64,000 nt of DNA from Acinetobacter modestus (GCF_014636095.1 NZ_BMDV01000003.1:186001-250000), one strand, 5' to 3'; counted from the first letter of the stretch, positions 25,056 through 35,195 are shown. The notes: generated from the sequence alone by a model not told the origin. Numbers and translations are program-made.

Positions 25056-26570
25056 TTAAGCGGTTTTTGCTAATTTTTCGTTTGCTAACATATGACCCGT
25101 TTCTTCGAAGTTCGCATGCCATGACAGTGCTTCACGAAGAATATGAGGTGTATGGCCACCGCGCTCGCAGGCACGATCAAAATAGTCATTTAAGGCAGCT
25201 TGATAAAGTGGGTGTACACAGTTGTCAATAATCACACGTGCACGCTCACGAGGTGCTAAGCCACGTAAATCTGCTAAACCAACTTCAGTTACCAGAATGT
25301 CAACATCATGCTCATTATGATCAACGTGGCTTACCATTGGCACGATTGATGAAATATCACCACCTTTTGCGATTGACTTGGTGACGAAGATTGCAAGGTG
25401 AGCATTACGCGCAAAATCACCTGAACCGCCGATACCATTCATCATTTTTGTACCGCAAACATGCGTAGAATTCACGTTGCCGTAAATATCGAATTCGAGT
25501 GCTGTATTAATCCCAATAATACCCAAACGACGTACGATTTCAGGGTGGTTAGAAATTTCTTGTGGGCGTAATACTAATTTATCTTTGTAGTGTTCAAGAT
25601 TGCCAAATACGCGCTCACCACATTGTGCAGATAGCGTAATTGAGCTACCAGAAGCAAATTTCATTTTGCCAGCATCAATCAATTCAAAAGTACAGTCTTG
25701 TAATACTTCAGAATACATGACCAAATCTTCAAAGTTAGAATCTTTAAGACCAGTCAAAACTGCATTTGCAATTGAGCCAATACCAGCCTGTAAAGGACCT
25801 AGGTTTTTCGCTAATCGACCTGCTGCAACTTCTTTTTCAAAGAAAGCGATGAGGTGATTTGCAATCCCTTGAGTTTCATCGTCAGGTGCAGTCACAGTTG
25901 ATGGTGAGTCGGCCGTATTATTAAAAACGATGCCTACGATTTTTGCTGGGTCAATTTGGATTGCAGTTGAACCAATACGATCATCGACTTGAGTTAATGG
26001 AAGTGGGGTACGTGTTGGACGATATGTTGGAATATAAATATCGTGTAAGCCCTCAAAGTTTTCGCTCAATGAGGTATTAATTTCAACGATCACTTTTTCA
26101 GCAAAAATTGCGAAACTTGCAGAGTTGCCTACAGAGGTTGTCGGTACGATATGACCATCTTCTGTAATCGCAACAGCTTCAATCACAGCAATATCTGGAC
26201 GTTTAAGCTGTTGATTACGCATTTGCTCAACAGTTTCAGACAAATGTTGGTCGATAAACATTACCTCACCATTATTAATGGCGCGACGTAAAGTATTGTC
26301 AACTTGGAATGGCATACGACGAGCAAGTACACCTGCTTCTGTCAATTGTTTGTCTAAGTCATTCCCTAGGCTTGCACCTGTAATTAATGTGATTTTTAAC
26401 GGATTTTTTTTAGCTTGTTCGACCAATGCTTGTGGCACAGCTTTAGCTTCTCCAGCACGAGTAAAACCACTCATACCAACCGTCATATCATTTTCAATAA
26501 AGCGAGCAGCCTGTTCAGCGCTCATCACTTTGTCATGTAGGGTAGCAAGGCGAATACGACTTAAAGACAT
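25056..26570 (-). CDS. Acetyl-CoA hydrolase / succinate:acetate CoA-transferase
   Basis: 504 residues, usual for the class I CoA-transferases of the Ach1/AarC type that move CoA between succinyl-CoA and acetate or hydrolyse acetyl-CoA. The motifs LQAGIGSIANAVLTGL and DLVMYSEVLQD, the latter with the probable catalytic Glu, are present, as is the N-terminal MSGFTRAGEAKAVPQAL. It is a soluble cytoplasmic enzyme feeding the TCA cycle during acetate or propionate use. It is a single gene with no operon partner. Which of the two reactions dominates cannot be told here. Confidence 0.88.
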   Translation of the reverse strand: MSLSRIRLATLHDKVMSAEQAARFIENDMTVGMSGFTRAGEAKAVPQALVEQAKKNPLKITLITGASLGNDLDKQLTEAGVLARRMPFQVDNTLRRAINNGEVMFIDQHLSETVEQMRNQQLKRPDIAVIEAVAITEDGHIVPTTSVGNSASFAIFAEKVIVEINTSLSENFEGLHDIYIPTYRPTRTPLPLTQVDDRIGSTAIQIDPAKIVGIVFNNTADSPSTVTAPDDETQGIANHLIAFFEKEVAAGRLAKNLGPLQAGIGSIANAVLTGLKDSNFEDLVMYSEVLQDCTFELIDAGKMKFASGSSITLSAQCGERVFGNLEHYKDKLVLRPQEISNHPEIVRRLGIIGINTALEFDIYGNVNSTHVCGTKMMNGIGGSGDFARNAHLAIFVTKSIAKGGDISSIVPMVSHVDHNEHDVDILVTEVGLADLRGLAPRERARVIIDNCVHPLYQAALNDYFDRACERGGHTPHILREALSWHANFEETGHMLANEKLAKTA

Positions 26571-26717
26571 GATCCATTCTCAATATACTTCTTAGTTAGA
26601 TATGGATTTTAGCGTTAAAACTTGAAAAGGGAATTGGACTACGGCTAAGGTCTAATATGTGAAATGCGTGATACTTTTTCAGAGATAAAAAGAGTTATTT
26701 TTCCATCACGAATTGTT

Positions 26718-28181
26718 CTAAAAGTGTCCAGTTATGGTCTGTTTAATTTTATCAATCGCATTCGTTTGAGATTCTTCAAGATTTTCATGGTTGAGTGGAA
26801 GTGAAATCACCACTTCTAAACCACCTTGCTCGCGATTGCGAATGCTAATTTGTCCCTGATGAATGTCAACAATACGTTTTACAATGGCTAAGCCGAGGCC
26901 ACTTCCTTGAATCGTGCGTGCTGAATTACCACGAACAAAGGGTTGCATGAGTTCTTCAACTTGATCTGGTGGAATACCTTCACCATGATCAGCGACGGTA
27001 ATCAGAATATGATCATCAACATGGCTTGCCGATAATTCAATTGGTTCTGCACCATAACGTTTGGCATTGTTGACTAAATTCGCAATCAAACGTTTTAAGG
27101 ATAGGCTTCGCGCAGGGATGATGGGGAGCTCTTGTGCTTCAAAACGAATATCTAAGGGCTTAAATTGTACAGCGACTTCTTGAAGCAATGTATTGATATT
27201 GGTTTGTGATAGTTCTTCATCAGATCCATCTCGCATATACGAAATAAATTGATTCAGGATCGCATCCATATCATCTACATCGTAAATTAGACCTTCGCGG
27301 AAAAACTCATCTGGGAGCATTTCTGCGGTCAGGCGAATACGCGTCAGTGGCGTACGTAAATCATGTGAAATTCCTGCTAGCATGATTTGTCGATCGCGTT
27401 CAGTTTGTTCAAGCGTATATACCATATGGTTAAATGCTTGGTTTACTTGACGTATTTCGAGTGGTCCATGATTGGTATCAAGATAAGGTGCTTTACCAGT
27501 TTTACTATAATTGTTGGCGGCATTCTGTAATCGACGTAATGGTCGATTCATTTGTCGGACTAGAATTAAAATAATAATTGAAGAAATAATAGGAACGCCA
27601 AATAGCCATGCTGCAATCAGTTCCACGCTGTAGTTGGTATACGTTTTTAATGGTTCACGCACCCAGTTACCATGCATTTCAGGGGTTTGAATCCAAATAC
27701 GTGGTATCGGTTTGAATTTAAAATATACAGTAACGTTATCAGCGTTATCGACTCCCAGCTCTTTCGCAAGTTTGGTTTCGATTTGGTTGGTAAATAACTC
27801 GGCTAAGAATTTATCTTCAATTTTTGGAAATTCTTTGGGGTCAGTGATGTATTCAATACCAATACGGTTTTTAAGCCATGTATCGACATCAACTTCTGTA
27901 TCGCGATGTAAAATACGAATATCTGGATTATTGACTAATTCAAGCTCAATGGCGAGATAACGCGCATGTTGTTGTAATTCTGGTAAATATAAAGTTCGCC
28001 AAAAGAACCACAAGGACATAAACAAGCTAAAAACGACCGTGAACAATACCAAGATTGTGGTACGCATGGCCGCAGAACGTGGTTTAATTTTATCTAAAAA
28101 ACGTTCCCATTTTGTTCGCGGTCTTTCTGAATAAGTCGCGAAATCTGTAAATGCTTGTGGATCAATTGGTTCAAGTTTCAA
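26718..28181 (-). CDS. envZ: Sensor histidine kinase EnvZ
   Basis: About 487 residues. The start is TTG at 28181 (MKLEPIDPQAFTDF), with TTAGGA before it and 17 bases after the ompR stop; no upstream ATG fits. Two membrane spans (about 41-63 and 188-208) enclose a periplasmic domain. A HAMP segment (NRPLRRLQNAANNYSKTG) follows, then the H-box AGISHDLRTPLTRIRL with the phosphorylated His near 273. The ATPase has NLVNNAKRYG, DHGEGIPP and GSGLGLAIV. It senses osmolarity-type signals and phosphorylates OmpR, encoded just upstream in the same operon. Confidence 0.92.
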   Translation of the reverse strand: MKLEPIDPQAFTDFATYSERPRTKWERFLDKIKPRSAAMRTTILVLFTVVFSLFMSLWFFWRTLYLPELQQHARYLAIELELVNNPDIRILHRDTEVDVDTWLKNRIGIEYITDPKEFPKIEDKFLAELFTNQIETKLAKELGVDNADNVTVYFKFKPIPRIWIQTPEMHGNWVREPLKTYTNYSVELIAAWLFGVPIISSIIILILVRQMNRPLRRLQNAANNYSKTGKAPYLDTNHGPLEIRQVNQAFNHMVYTLEQTERDRQIMLAGISHDLRTPLTRIRLTAEMLPDEFFREGLIYDVDDMDAILNQFISYMRDGSDEELSQTNINTLLQEVAVQFKPLDIRFEAQELPIIPARSLSLKRLIANLVNNAKRYGAEPIELSASHVDDHILITVADHGEGIPPDQVEELMQPFVRGNSARTIQGSGLGLAIVKRIVDIHQGQISIRNREQGGLEVVISLPLNHENLEESQTNAIDKIKQTITGHF

Positions 28182-28198
28182 TGAAGAATTTCCTAAGT

Positions 28199-28963
28199 TT
28201 ACTCTGCACCATCTGGAACAAATACGTAACCTACACCCCAAACGGTTTGAATATAACGGGCACGCGCAGGATTATCTTCGATTAAACGACGTAGACGAGA
28301 GACTTGGACATCAATAGAGCGCTCCATAGCACCCCATTCACGACCACGTGCCAAATTCATCAATTTATCACGAGTTAAAGGTTCGCGAGGATGTTGAACC
28401 AAGGCTTTTAATACCGCAAACTCACCTGTCGTGAGTGTCACAACTTGACCTTCACGCGTTAAAGTACGTGTAGAAAGGTCGAGCGACCATGGACCAAAAC
28501 TTACGACTTCAACTTGTTGACTTGGTGCACCTGGTACTTCACGGACTTGGCGACGTAAAACGGCACGAATTCGTGCTAATAGCTCATTTGGGTTGAATGG
28601 TTTTGGTAAATAATCATCTGCACCCGCTTCAAGACCCGCAATACGATCCGAATCACTACCACGTGCAGTGAGCATAATAATAGGTGTGTCGATATTAGAC
28701 TGACGTAAACGACGGCAAATACTTAAACCATCTTCAACAGGCAACATAAAATCTAAAACGATAAGCGAAAATAATTCACGTTGTAGTAAACGATCCATTT
28801 GCGTTGCATCATGGGCTGTTTTTACCACAAAGCCTTTATCTTCTAAAAAGCGTTGTAATAAGGTACGCAGACGCACATCATCATCGACCACTAAAATGCG
28901 TTCGACGCGATCTGTCTCATGATGTACGGTTTCCGTCGATTCGGCAGGTACAACTAAACTCAT
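28199..28963 (-). CDS. ompR: Response regulator OmpR
   Basis: 254 residues. The receiver domain (ERILVVDDDVRLRTLLQRFL) has Asp71 in SLIVLDFMLP as the phosphoacceptor, MLTARG and the Lys of LPKPFN. A winged-helix DNA-binding domain follows (LTTGEFAVLKALVQHPREPL, SIDVQVSRLRRLIEDNPA, then TVWGVGYVF). A strong AAGGAG lies before the ATG. It controls porin and envelope genes and is co-transcribed with envZ. The N-terminal extension of about 20 residues is typical of Moraxellaceae relatives as far as I recall. Confidence 0.93.
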   Translation of the reverse strand: MSLVVPAESTETVHHETDRVERILVVDDDVRLRTLLQRFLEDKGFVVKTAHDATQMDRLLQRELFSLIVLDFMLPVEDGLSICRRLRQSNIDTPIIMLTARGSDSDRIAGLEAGADDYLPKPFNPNELLARIRAVLRRQVREVPGAPSQQVEVVSFGPWSLDLSTRTLTREGQVVTLTTGEFAVLKALVQHPREPLTRDKLMNLARGREWGAMERSIDVQVSRLRRLIEDNPARARYIQTVWGVGYVFVPDGAE

Positions 28964-29281
28964 GATGTGCTCCTTTATCGTTTATTGTCATCGTCTTTAT
29001 GCAATGCTAGGGAGTATACGATTCATTGCACAGTTTTGGCTATGTTATAAAGCAACAAATATTGCCAATAAAATCAAGAGATAGATACCAAATGTATACA
29101 GGTAAAATTATGACAATCGATCTATTTTTCAATATTTAGGCGAAAAATTCTTAGTATTTTATAAGTATTTATCAATTAGCATAATCTACTCTAAAAATAT
29201 TCAAAAAAACAATAGTGGATTTTATAGTCACGGACTTTATAATCAGTGCTTTTAGACTTAACCCTTGTGGAATCAATCACG
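28964..29281. other. Divergent intergenic region ompR/tex
   Basis: This AT-rich gap should hold the promoters of ompR (minus) and tex (plus). A TATAAT hexamer at 29238-29243 has a good distance to tex but no clear -35 box. I see no gene or strong repeat. Confidence 0.4.
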
Positions 29282-31639
29282 ATGACTGACTTAGTTCAGC
29301 AGTTGGCAAATGAACTTGCCGTACGTCCAAACCAAGTAGAAGCTGCTATTCGTTTAATTGATGAAGGCGCTAGCGTTCCTTTTATTGCACGTTACCGTAA
29401 AGAAGTCACGCAGGGCTTAGACGATACGCAATTACGCCAACTCGACACACGTTTAACTTATCTACGTGATTTATACGAGCGTCGTGAAAAGGTGATTCAA
29501 TCTTTACAAGAACAAGATAAATTAAGTGATGATTTATTGGCGCGCGTGAATGCAGCAGAAACTAAAAATGCACTAGAAGAAATTTATGCACCGTACCGTC
29601 CAAAACGTACCAGTAAATCATTTAAGGCAAAAGAAGCTGGTTTAGGTCCAATAGCTGAAAAAATTATTGCCGATCAAGTTGATCCGACTGAGGCATTGGT
29701 AGGTTTTAGTCATGAAGACTATCCAGATGTCGAAAGCCAACTTGATGCAATTCAGCACATCTTGATTGATGACTGGGCACAAAATATTGGATTAACCACT
29801 GAATTAAAACAAATTTTCTCTAAAACAGCAGTTCTTAAGAGCGCAGTTGCTTCTGAAGAGAAAAAAGAAGTCGGTAAAAAATTCCGTGATTATTTTGAGT
29901 TTTCTGAAAACCTAAATAAATTACCTTCGCATCGTTTATTGGCGATGTTACGTGGTCGTCAAGAAAATGTATTGGGTTTAAAAGTGGACGGCGAAGATGA
30001 TACGCCGTTAGCTCGTATTGAAACTGAATATAATCTTGAACAAATTCAGCCACAAAGCCGTCAAGATTATTTAAAACAAACTGCAAAATTATTTTGGCTT
30101 GGTAAGATTCGTCCGCAAATCGAACATTCCTTATTGACTGATAAGCGCTTAGCTGCTGAAGCTGAAGCAATGGATGTGTTTGCTGAAAATCTACGTCATT
30201 TACTTCTTTCTGCACCGGCAGGTGGTCGTACTACTTTAGGTGTTGATCCTGGTATCCGTACAGGCGTAAAGCTTGCGGTTGTGAGTGACGCAGGTGATGT
30301 TCTAGCACATAGCACGATTTACCCGTTTGCACCGAAAGAAGATAAAGAAGGTTCAATTGCTGAGCTCGCTCGCTTATGTCGAGAGTTCCACGTGGAACTT
30401 ATTGCGATTGGTAATGGTACAGCGAGTCGTGAAACCGAAGCAGTTGTTGCTGAGATGATGGCTGCAAATACTGATTTAAAACTCACGCGTATTACGGTCA
30501 GTGAAGCAGGAGCATCGGTTTATTCGGCAAGTGAACTCGCTTCTCAAGAGCTGCCAGAGCTTGATGTTTCAATTCGCGGTGCAGTTTCAATTGCACGCCG
30601 TTTACAAGATCCATTGGCTGAACTTGTTAAAATTGATCCGAAATCAATTGGTGTGGGTCAATATCAGCATGATGTGAATCAAACTGGTTTGGCAAAAACA
30701 CTGGATGCTGTGGTTGAAGACTGTGTGAATGCGGTGGGTGTGGATGTGAATACCGCATCTCCAGCGATCTTGGCATATATTGCAGGTTTAAATAAATCGA
30801 TTGCACAGCAAATCGTTGAATATCGTAAAGAACATGGTCGTTTCGATAACCGTCAAGCCTTGAAAAAAGTGCCACGTTTAGGTGAGCGTACTTTTGAACA
30901 ATCAGCAGGCTTCTTGCGTGTTCAAAATGGTTCTGAGCCATTGGATGCATCAGCAGTTCATCCAGAAAGTTATGGCGTGGTTGAAAAGATTGTTGCAGCA
31001 AAAGCCACAACAGTAAAAGACATTATTGGTAATACTGAAATTATCCGCCAAGTCAAAGCAGATGAGTTTGTCGATGACAAATTTGGTTTGCCGACGATTC
31101 AAGATATTTTAGCTGAACTTGAAAAGCCTGCTCGTGATCCACGTCCAGAGTTCCGTACTGCCAAGTTCCGTGAAGATATTACGGAAGTTGCGCACCTGAC
31201 TGAAGGCATGCAGCTCGAAGGTGTGGTGACCAATGTAACTAATTTCGGCGCGTTTGTGGATGTAGGTGTACATCAAGATGGTTTAGTGCATATCTCTGAA
31301 CTTGCAAATGAATTTGTTTCTGATCCACATAAAGTGGTGAAACCAGGTCAAATTGTGCAAGTATGTGTGATGCAAGTTGATGTGGAACGTAATCGTGTGA
31401 ATTTGAGTATGCGTGCAGAAGGTTCTGCTCCTGCTAAAGCGCCACGTCAGCAACAGCGTCCACAGCAAGAACGAACTGAACGTTCAGAGCGTAAGCCTCA
31501 AGGTCAACGTCCACCGCGTAAAGAAGGTGACTTTAAGCGTCCACAAAATAACAAGCCAAAAACTGAAAAACCGCAAGAGCAAAAAATCGGTGGTTTAGGT
31601 GCTTTGTTATTACAAGCAGGGATCAAAGGTTCTAAGTAA
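29282..31639 (+). CDS. tex: Transcription accessory protein Tex
   Basis: About 785 residues from ATG 29282 (MTDLVQQLANEL), the usual start for the family; a GTG 36 bases upstream is less likely. Order: N-terminal Tex domain, YqgF/RNase H-like fold (TLGVDPGIRTGVKLAVV), a helix-hairpin-helix region (NAVGVDVNTASPAILAYIAG, LKKVPRLGERTFEQSAGFL), and an S1 RNA-binding domain (LEGVVTNVTNFGAFVDVGVH). The tail is rich in Gln, Arg, Lys and Pro. Tex is a conserved nucleic-acid-binding protein affecting transcription. It is transcribed alone and ends at a strong terminator. Confidence 0.95.
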   Translation: MTDLVQQLANELAVRPNQVEAAIRLIDEGASVPFIARYRKEVTQGLDDTQLRQLDTRLTYLRDLYERREKVIQSLQEQDKLSDDLLARVNAAETKNALEEIYAPYRPKRTSKSFKAKEAGLGPIAEKIIADQVDPTEALVGFSHEDYPDVESQLDAIQHILIDDWAQNIGLTTELKQIFSKTAVLKSAVASEEKKEVGKKFRDYFEFSENLNKLPSHRLLAMLRGRQENVLGLKVDGEDDTPLARIETEYNLEQIQPQSRQDYLKQTAKLFWLGKIRPQIEHSLLTDKRLAAEAEAMDVFAENLRHLLLSAPAGGRTTLGVDPGIRTGVKLAVVSDAGDVLAHSTIYPFAPKEDKEGSIAELARLCREFHVELIAIGNGTASRETEAVVAEMMAANTDLKLTRITVSEAGASVYSASELASQELPELDVSIRGAVSIARRLQDPLAELVKIDPKSIGVGQYQHDVNQTGLAKTLDAVVEDCVNAVGVDVNTASPAILAYIAGLNKSIAQQIVEYRKEHGRFDNRQALKKVPRLGERTFEQSAGFLRVQNGSEPLDASAVHPESYGVVEKIVAAKATTVKDIIGNTEIIRQVKADEFVDDKFGLPTIQDILAELEKPARDPRPEFRTAKFREDITEVAHLTEGMQLEGVVTNVTNFGAFVDVGVHQDGLVHISELANEFVSDPHKVVKPGQIVQVCVMQVDVERNRVNLSMRAEGSAPAKAPRQQQRPQQERTERSERKPQGQRPPRKEGDFKRPQNNKPKTEKPQEQKIGGLGALLLQAGIKGSK

Positions 31640-31651
31640 CTGATCAAATAA

Positions 31652-31680
31652 ATAAAAGCCTCTTCGGAGGCTTTTATTTT
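31652..31680 (+). terminator. Terminator after tex
   Basis: AAAAGCCTC TTCG GAGGCTTTT, a 9-bp stem closed by a stable TTCG loop and followed by ATTTT. Confidence 0.9.
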
Positions 31681-31847
31681 GAGATTTAAATTTAGATCAA
31701 TCTTCATAATTAAATTATGATTCCGTATAAGATGATAGCAATCAGAATGTTGGATTCTACACTCAATAAAATTTATCAAGATTGGTATTTAATTTTTTAT
31801 AGTAAATACTCTCATTATTGAGTTTTATAAAAAATGGAGTAGAAGAA

Positions 31848-32357
31848 GTGATAAATTTTGATTTAAATAAACTACTTGATTTAAATGAAAAGATAAAAGG
31901 GGGGAAACCAAAACTAGACTATGACGTTGCAATGCTTACATGTCAATGTAGTCATATATGGTGTGTAATAGATTCTAAAATCAATTCTAATGGTATTGAT
32001 CACTTTCTTTTAAAAGCTTTTTTGAATAATCCTTTTACATCACATCTTATAACAGAATTATCTTGGGAAAAACGAGTAGATATTCCTACATGGCTAGGTT
32101 CTCTTAGTACTCAATGTGTGGGTGATATTGAAATTAAACAACTAATTTCCAGTATCGTTGCTGATCTTAAACATTCTGAAGAAGATATGAATGATATAGA
32201 GCAATTAAAAGAACGATTAAATACGATGGATATTCCTAAAATAGGTTGGGAAATTAAAGAAACAATTGATGAAAGAAATCCAATAGGTATGACAGAAATA
32301 ATTTGTTTTGAATTATCAGATAAATATATCCTCTTGGAGTTTCATCTTGAATCCTAA
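31848..32357 (+). CDS. Unknown AT-rich soluble protein
   Basis: About 169 residues from GTG 31848, chosen because GGAG lies 10 bases before it; a TTG ten codons upstream is the alternative. Begins MINFDLNKLLDLNEKIKGGK. No signal or membrane segment. It has MLTCQCSHIWCVIDSKINSN with three nearby cysteines and an acidic tail (EEDMNDIEQLKERL). The low GC stands out from tex and the AraC gene, suggesting transfer. It could be an orphan immunity-like protein, but no toxin gene lies beside it. Family not recognised. Confidence 0.55.
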   Translation: MINFDLNKLLDLNEKIKGGKPKLDYDVAMLTCQCSHIWCVIDSKINSNGIDHFLLKAFLNNPFTSHLITELSWEKRVDIPTWLGSLSTQCVGDIEIKQLISSIVADLKHSEEDMNDIEQLKERLNTMDIPKIGWEIKETIDERNPIGMTEIICFELSDKYILLEFHLES

Positions 32358-32459
32358 AGTTTTGATAAAAATTATGCGGTAAAAACAGCAATTTTGTTCT
32401 ATAAATCTATCTAAATCGCGTTAACCTAAAATGATGCATACATGCCTTAGGAGGTCGTG

Positions 32460-33290
32460 ATGTCGCGCAGACCTCGAGAACAAGTCGATTACTTACACCT
32501 AAAAGAATTAGGTGGTTTGGAAATGTTGAAAGCCAGTTACTTTCAACAGGAGTTTTCACGACATGTTCATGAAGGCTTTTGCATTGGGGTGATCGAAGAA
32601 GGGGCACAGCGATTCTATCGAACAGGTGGTAATCATGTTGCGCCACAAGGCGATATTATTTTAGTGAATGCCGATGAGGTGCATACAGGCTCATCGGCAG
32701 TGGAAACAGGTTGGCGTTATCGTGCGATTTATCCGACTCCTGAAATTTTCCATGAATTAACCCGTGATCTCACTACTGTACACGGCACAGCACCTTGGTT
32801 TAGAGAAGCGGTGTTACATGATGAGGGTTTAGCGCAGCAATTACGATTACTTTTTGATTTACTTGAACAACCGAATAATAAGTTGCTTAAACAAACATTA
32901 TTTTTGTCGACAATTGTTTGGTTGGTATCAAAATATAGCCTAACCAAGCCTCAAGCCACTGATCTGAGCAATGCCAAACAACGTATCTTAAATATTAAAG
33001 AATTAATGGCGAGTATGCCTGAGCAAGAGTTTTCACTTATCGAATTGGCGGAAATGGCAAATCTCAGTCAGTGGCATTTTTTACGTCAATTTAAAAAGCA
33101 TGTTGGACTCTCACCGCATGCATGGCTCATTCAGGCACGTTTGCAGAAATCACAAAAATTATTAAGACAAGGTCTAAATTTATCCGAGGTGTCACAGCAA
33201 TGTGGTTTCTCGGATCAAAGTCATTTTAATCGACATTTTCGCCAAACTTTTGGAATTACACCGGGTGGTTATACTGCCTCTCTCAAATAA
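32460..33290 (+). CDS. AraC-family transcriptional regulator
   Basis: 276 residues from ATG 32460 with AGGAGG at ideal distance. The N-terminal cupin (SRHVHEGFCIGVIEEGAQRF, then PQGDIILVNADEVHTGSS) is the AraC ligand domain. The C-terminal two HTHs (FSLIELAEMANLSQWHFLRQ, LSEVSQQCGFSDQSHFNRHF) bind DNA. It lies 70 bases before azlC on the same strand and probably regulates azlCD. The ligand is unknown. Confidence 0.9.
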   Translation: MSRRPREQVDYLHLKELGGLEMLKASYFQQEFSRHVHEGFCIGVIEEGAQRFYRTGGNHVAPQGDIILVNADEVHTGSSAVETGWRYRAIYPTPEIFHELTRDLTTVHGTAPWFREAVLHDEGLAQQLRLLFDLLEQPNNKLLKQTLFLSTIVWLVSKYSLTKPQATDLSNAKQRILNIKELMASMPEQEFSLIELAEMANLSQWHFLRQFKKHVGLSPHAWLIQARLQKSQKLLRQGLNLSEVSQQCGFSDQSHFNRHFRQTFGITPGGYTASLK

Positions 33291-33360
33291 AACAGCAATT
33301 TTATACAAGCTTCATGGAAGCATTTTTGGCATAGTCTAATCTCGTTAATGAATAATTGTG

Positions 33361-34077
33361 ATGTTGATGTTAGGTGAAAGCACAGACGACACTCCGATGA
33401 CCGAATCACGGGCATTTTTAAATGGAGTGATCAAAATACTGCCATTGTGTTTTGCGGTGTTGCCGTGGGGTTTACTCGCGGGTTCAATGGCGATTCAAGC
33501 AGGGCTAACGACTTTACAAGCGATTGGGATGTCTGCATTGGTCTTTGCTGGTGCAGCACAATTAATGACCTTAGGTTTAGTCATGGCAGGAACACCTGCA
33601 ATCACCATTATCATTTCAGTTTTTTTGATTACAACGCAGCATTATTTATATGCGCTGTATTTACGTGAAGATATTTCTAAACAGCCTTTAAAAGATCGGT
33701 TGATGTTGGGCTTTTTATTAACGGATGAATTGTTTGCAGTGAGTATTAAAAAGCAACAGCATTATATTCACTATCTGTTAGGTGCAGGACTTTGCTTTTA
33801 TTTATGTTGGGTTCTGTTTAGTGCTTGTGGGGTCTTTCTTGCTGCCGCAGTTCCTAATTTAGATCAATATCATCTCGATTTTTCGATTGTTGCGACATTT
33901 ATCGCAATCGTGGTTCCATTTATTAAAAACTTAAATACTTTGGTTGGGGTATTGGTTTCAGTGATTCTCACCGTTGTTTTTCTAAGCTTAGATTTTAAAA
34001 GTGCTGCGATTATGGCAGGTGTAATTGGAATGTTTGCGGCAACGTGCTTACAGAATTTTAGGGAGCGCACAGCATGA
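33361..34077 (+). CDS. azlC: AzlC-family permease subunit
   Basis: About 238 residues with several membrane spans (INGV.KILPLCFAVLPWGLLA, then AAQLMTLGLVMAG, ITIIISVFLITTQHYLYALY). The GAAQLM and TTQHYLYAL motifs are typical of AzlC, the large subunit of branched-chain amino acid exporters. Start choice among ATG 33361 and a later ATG 33397 is unsure because neither has a clear ribosome binding site. Its stop overlaps azlD by four bases (ATGA). Confidence 0.85.
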   Translation: MLMLGESTDDTPMTESRAFLNGVIKILPLCFAVLPWGLLAGSMAIQAGLTTLQAIGMSALVFAGAAQLMTLGLVMAGTPAITIIISVFLITTQHYLYALYLREDISKQPLKDRLMLGFLLTDELFAVSIKKQQHYIHYLLGAGLCFYLCWVLFSACGVFLAAAVPNLDQYHLDFSIVATFIAIVVPFIKNLNTLVGVLVSVILTVVFLSLDFKSAAIMAGVIGMFAATCLQNFRERTA

Positions 34078-34391
34078 CTTGGTTTCTCCTGATTATTCTC
34101 GCAATTGTGGTGTTTATGAATCGCTATATTCTACTTGAACCGAATCTGCCTTTGCGTTTACCCAAATGGTTTCAACAGTCTTTGCAGTACTCCGCACCGT
34201 GTTTGTTATCGGCAATTGCAACACCGATTGTTTTTATGGATGAACATGGTGTATTTCGTTCGACTTTACTGAATCCGTATTTTCTTGCCACGATTTTAAC
34301 GATTTTGATTGCGTATAAAGTCCGTCATACCTTGTTAACGATTATTTTGAGTTTGGCGTGTTTTTATGGATTGGTGTTTTGGTTGAATTAA
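34074..34391 (+). CDS. azlD: AzlD-family permease subunit
   Basis: 105 residues with three to four membrane spans (WFLLIILAIVVFMNRYI, APCLLSAIATPIVF, FLATILTILIAYKV). AzlD is the small partner of AzlC. The ATGA overlap with azlC implies coupled translation in equal amounts. A good terminator follows. Confidence 0.85.
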   Translation: MTWFLLIILAIVVFMNRYILLEPNLPLRLPKWFQQSLQYSAPCLLSAIATPIVFMDEHGVFRSTLLNPYFLATILTILIAYKVRHTLLTIILSLACFYGLVFWLN

Positions 34392-34397
34392 TGGATT

Positions 34398-34428
34398 GGG
34401 AGCATATAGATTATGCTCCCAGTTTTTA
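34398..34428 (+). terminator. Terminator after azlD
   Basis: GGGAGCATA and TATGCTCCC around TAGAT, followed by AGTTTTTATT. Confidence 0.85.
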
Positions 34429-34439
34429 TTGCCAATGTT

Positions 34440-35195
34440 TTAACGCGTGGTGTATCCACCATTGGCGAAAATGGTTTGTCCTGTGATCCACCAACCATCA
34501 GTCACTAAGAAACGTACTAAGGGTTCAATATCTTCGATCTTGGTTAAGCCGCCTAAGGCTGATGCTGATTTATGATAAGCCACAGCTTCTGGTGCTTCCT
34601 GATCATAGAAAAATGGTGTGTCCATTGGGCCAGGTGCAACGGCAGTCACTGAGATACCGCGCTCACCAAATTCCTTGGATGCCGCACGGGTATAGTGTTC
34701 CACAGGGGCTTTCAAGCCTTCATAAGTGGAATAAAGTCCTGTATAGGCAGCAAGTAAACTGGTCACAATGGTACAGATTTTTCCATTTGGATTGAGATGA
34801 CGACCTGCCGATTGAATAAAGAAATAGGCAATTTTATTATTGATGTCATTCATGCCATCAAACTCTTGTTCGGTGGTGTCTAAAAATGGTTTTTTGAGCA
34901 CACGCCCGACGGTATTAATCGCGATATCCACACCGCCAAATTCTGCTTTAGCTTGAACAAATAAGTCTTCAATGTTCTGGATATTGGCTAAATCTGCTTG
35001 TACTAAAATTGCTTTAACACCCAGTGCTTGTGCGGCTTGTAAGGTTTCTTCAGCATCGGATTGTGTTGCGGCACTATTGTAATGAATCAATAAATTTGCT
35101 CCTTGTTCAGCAAATTTACGTGAAATTAATCCACCTAAGTTTTTTGCACCACCAGTAATCAGTACCGTTTTTCCTTTTAGATTATGTTGTGACAT
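34440..35195 (-). CDS. Short-chain dehydrogenase/reductase
   Basis: 251 residues from ATG 35195, with GAGGA 8 bases before. The NAD(P)-binding motif is TVLITGGAKNLGG, a variant TGGxxxLG. NTVG stands where NNAG is usual. The catalytic set is Ser in IVTSLL and YEGLK as Y-x-x-x-K. The PGPMDTPFF loop is typical. It is a soluble oxidoreductase; substrate unknown. It is divergent from a LysR gene and 109 bases away, a layout that suggests LysR control. Confidence 0.88.
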   Translation of the reverse strand: MSQHNLKGKTVLITGGAKNLGGLISRKFAEQGANLLIHYNSAATQSDAEETLQAAQALGVKAILVQADLANIQNIEDLFVQAKAEFGGVDIAINTVGRVLKKPFLDTTEQEFDGMNDINNKIAYFFIQSAGRHLNPNGKICTIVTSLLAAYTGLYSTYEGLKAPVEHYTRAASKEFGERGISVTAVAPGPMDTPFFYDQEAPEAVAYHKSASALGGLTKIEDIEPLVRFLVTDGWWITGQTIFANGGYTTR

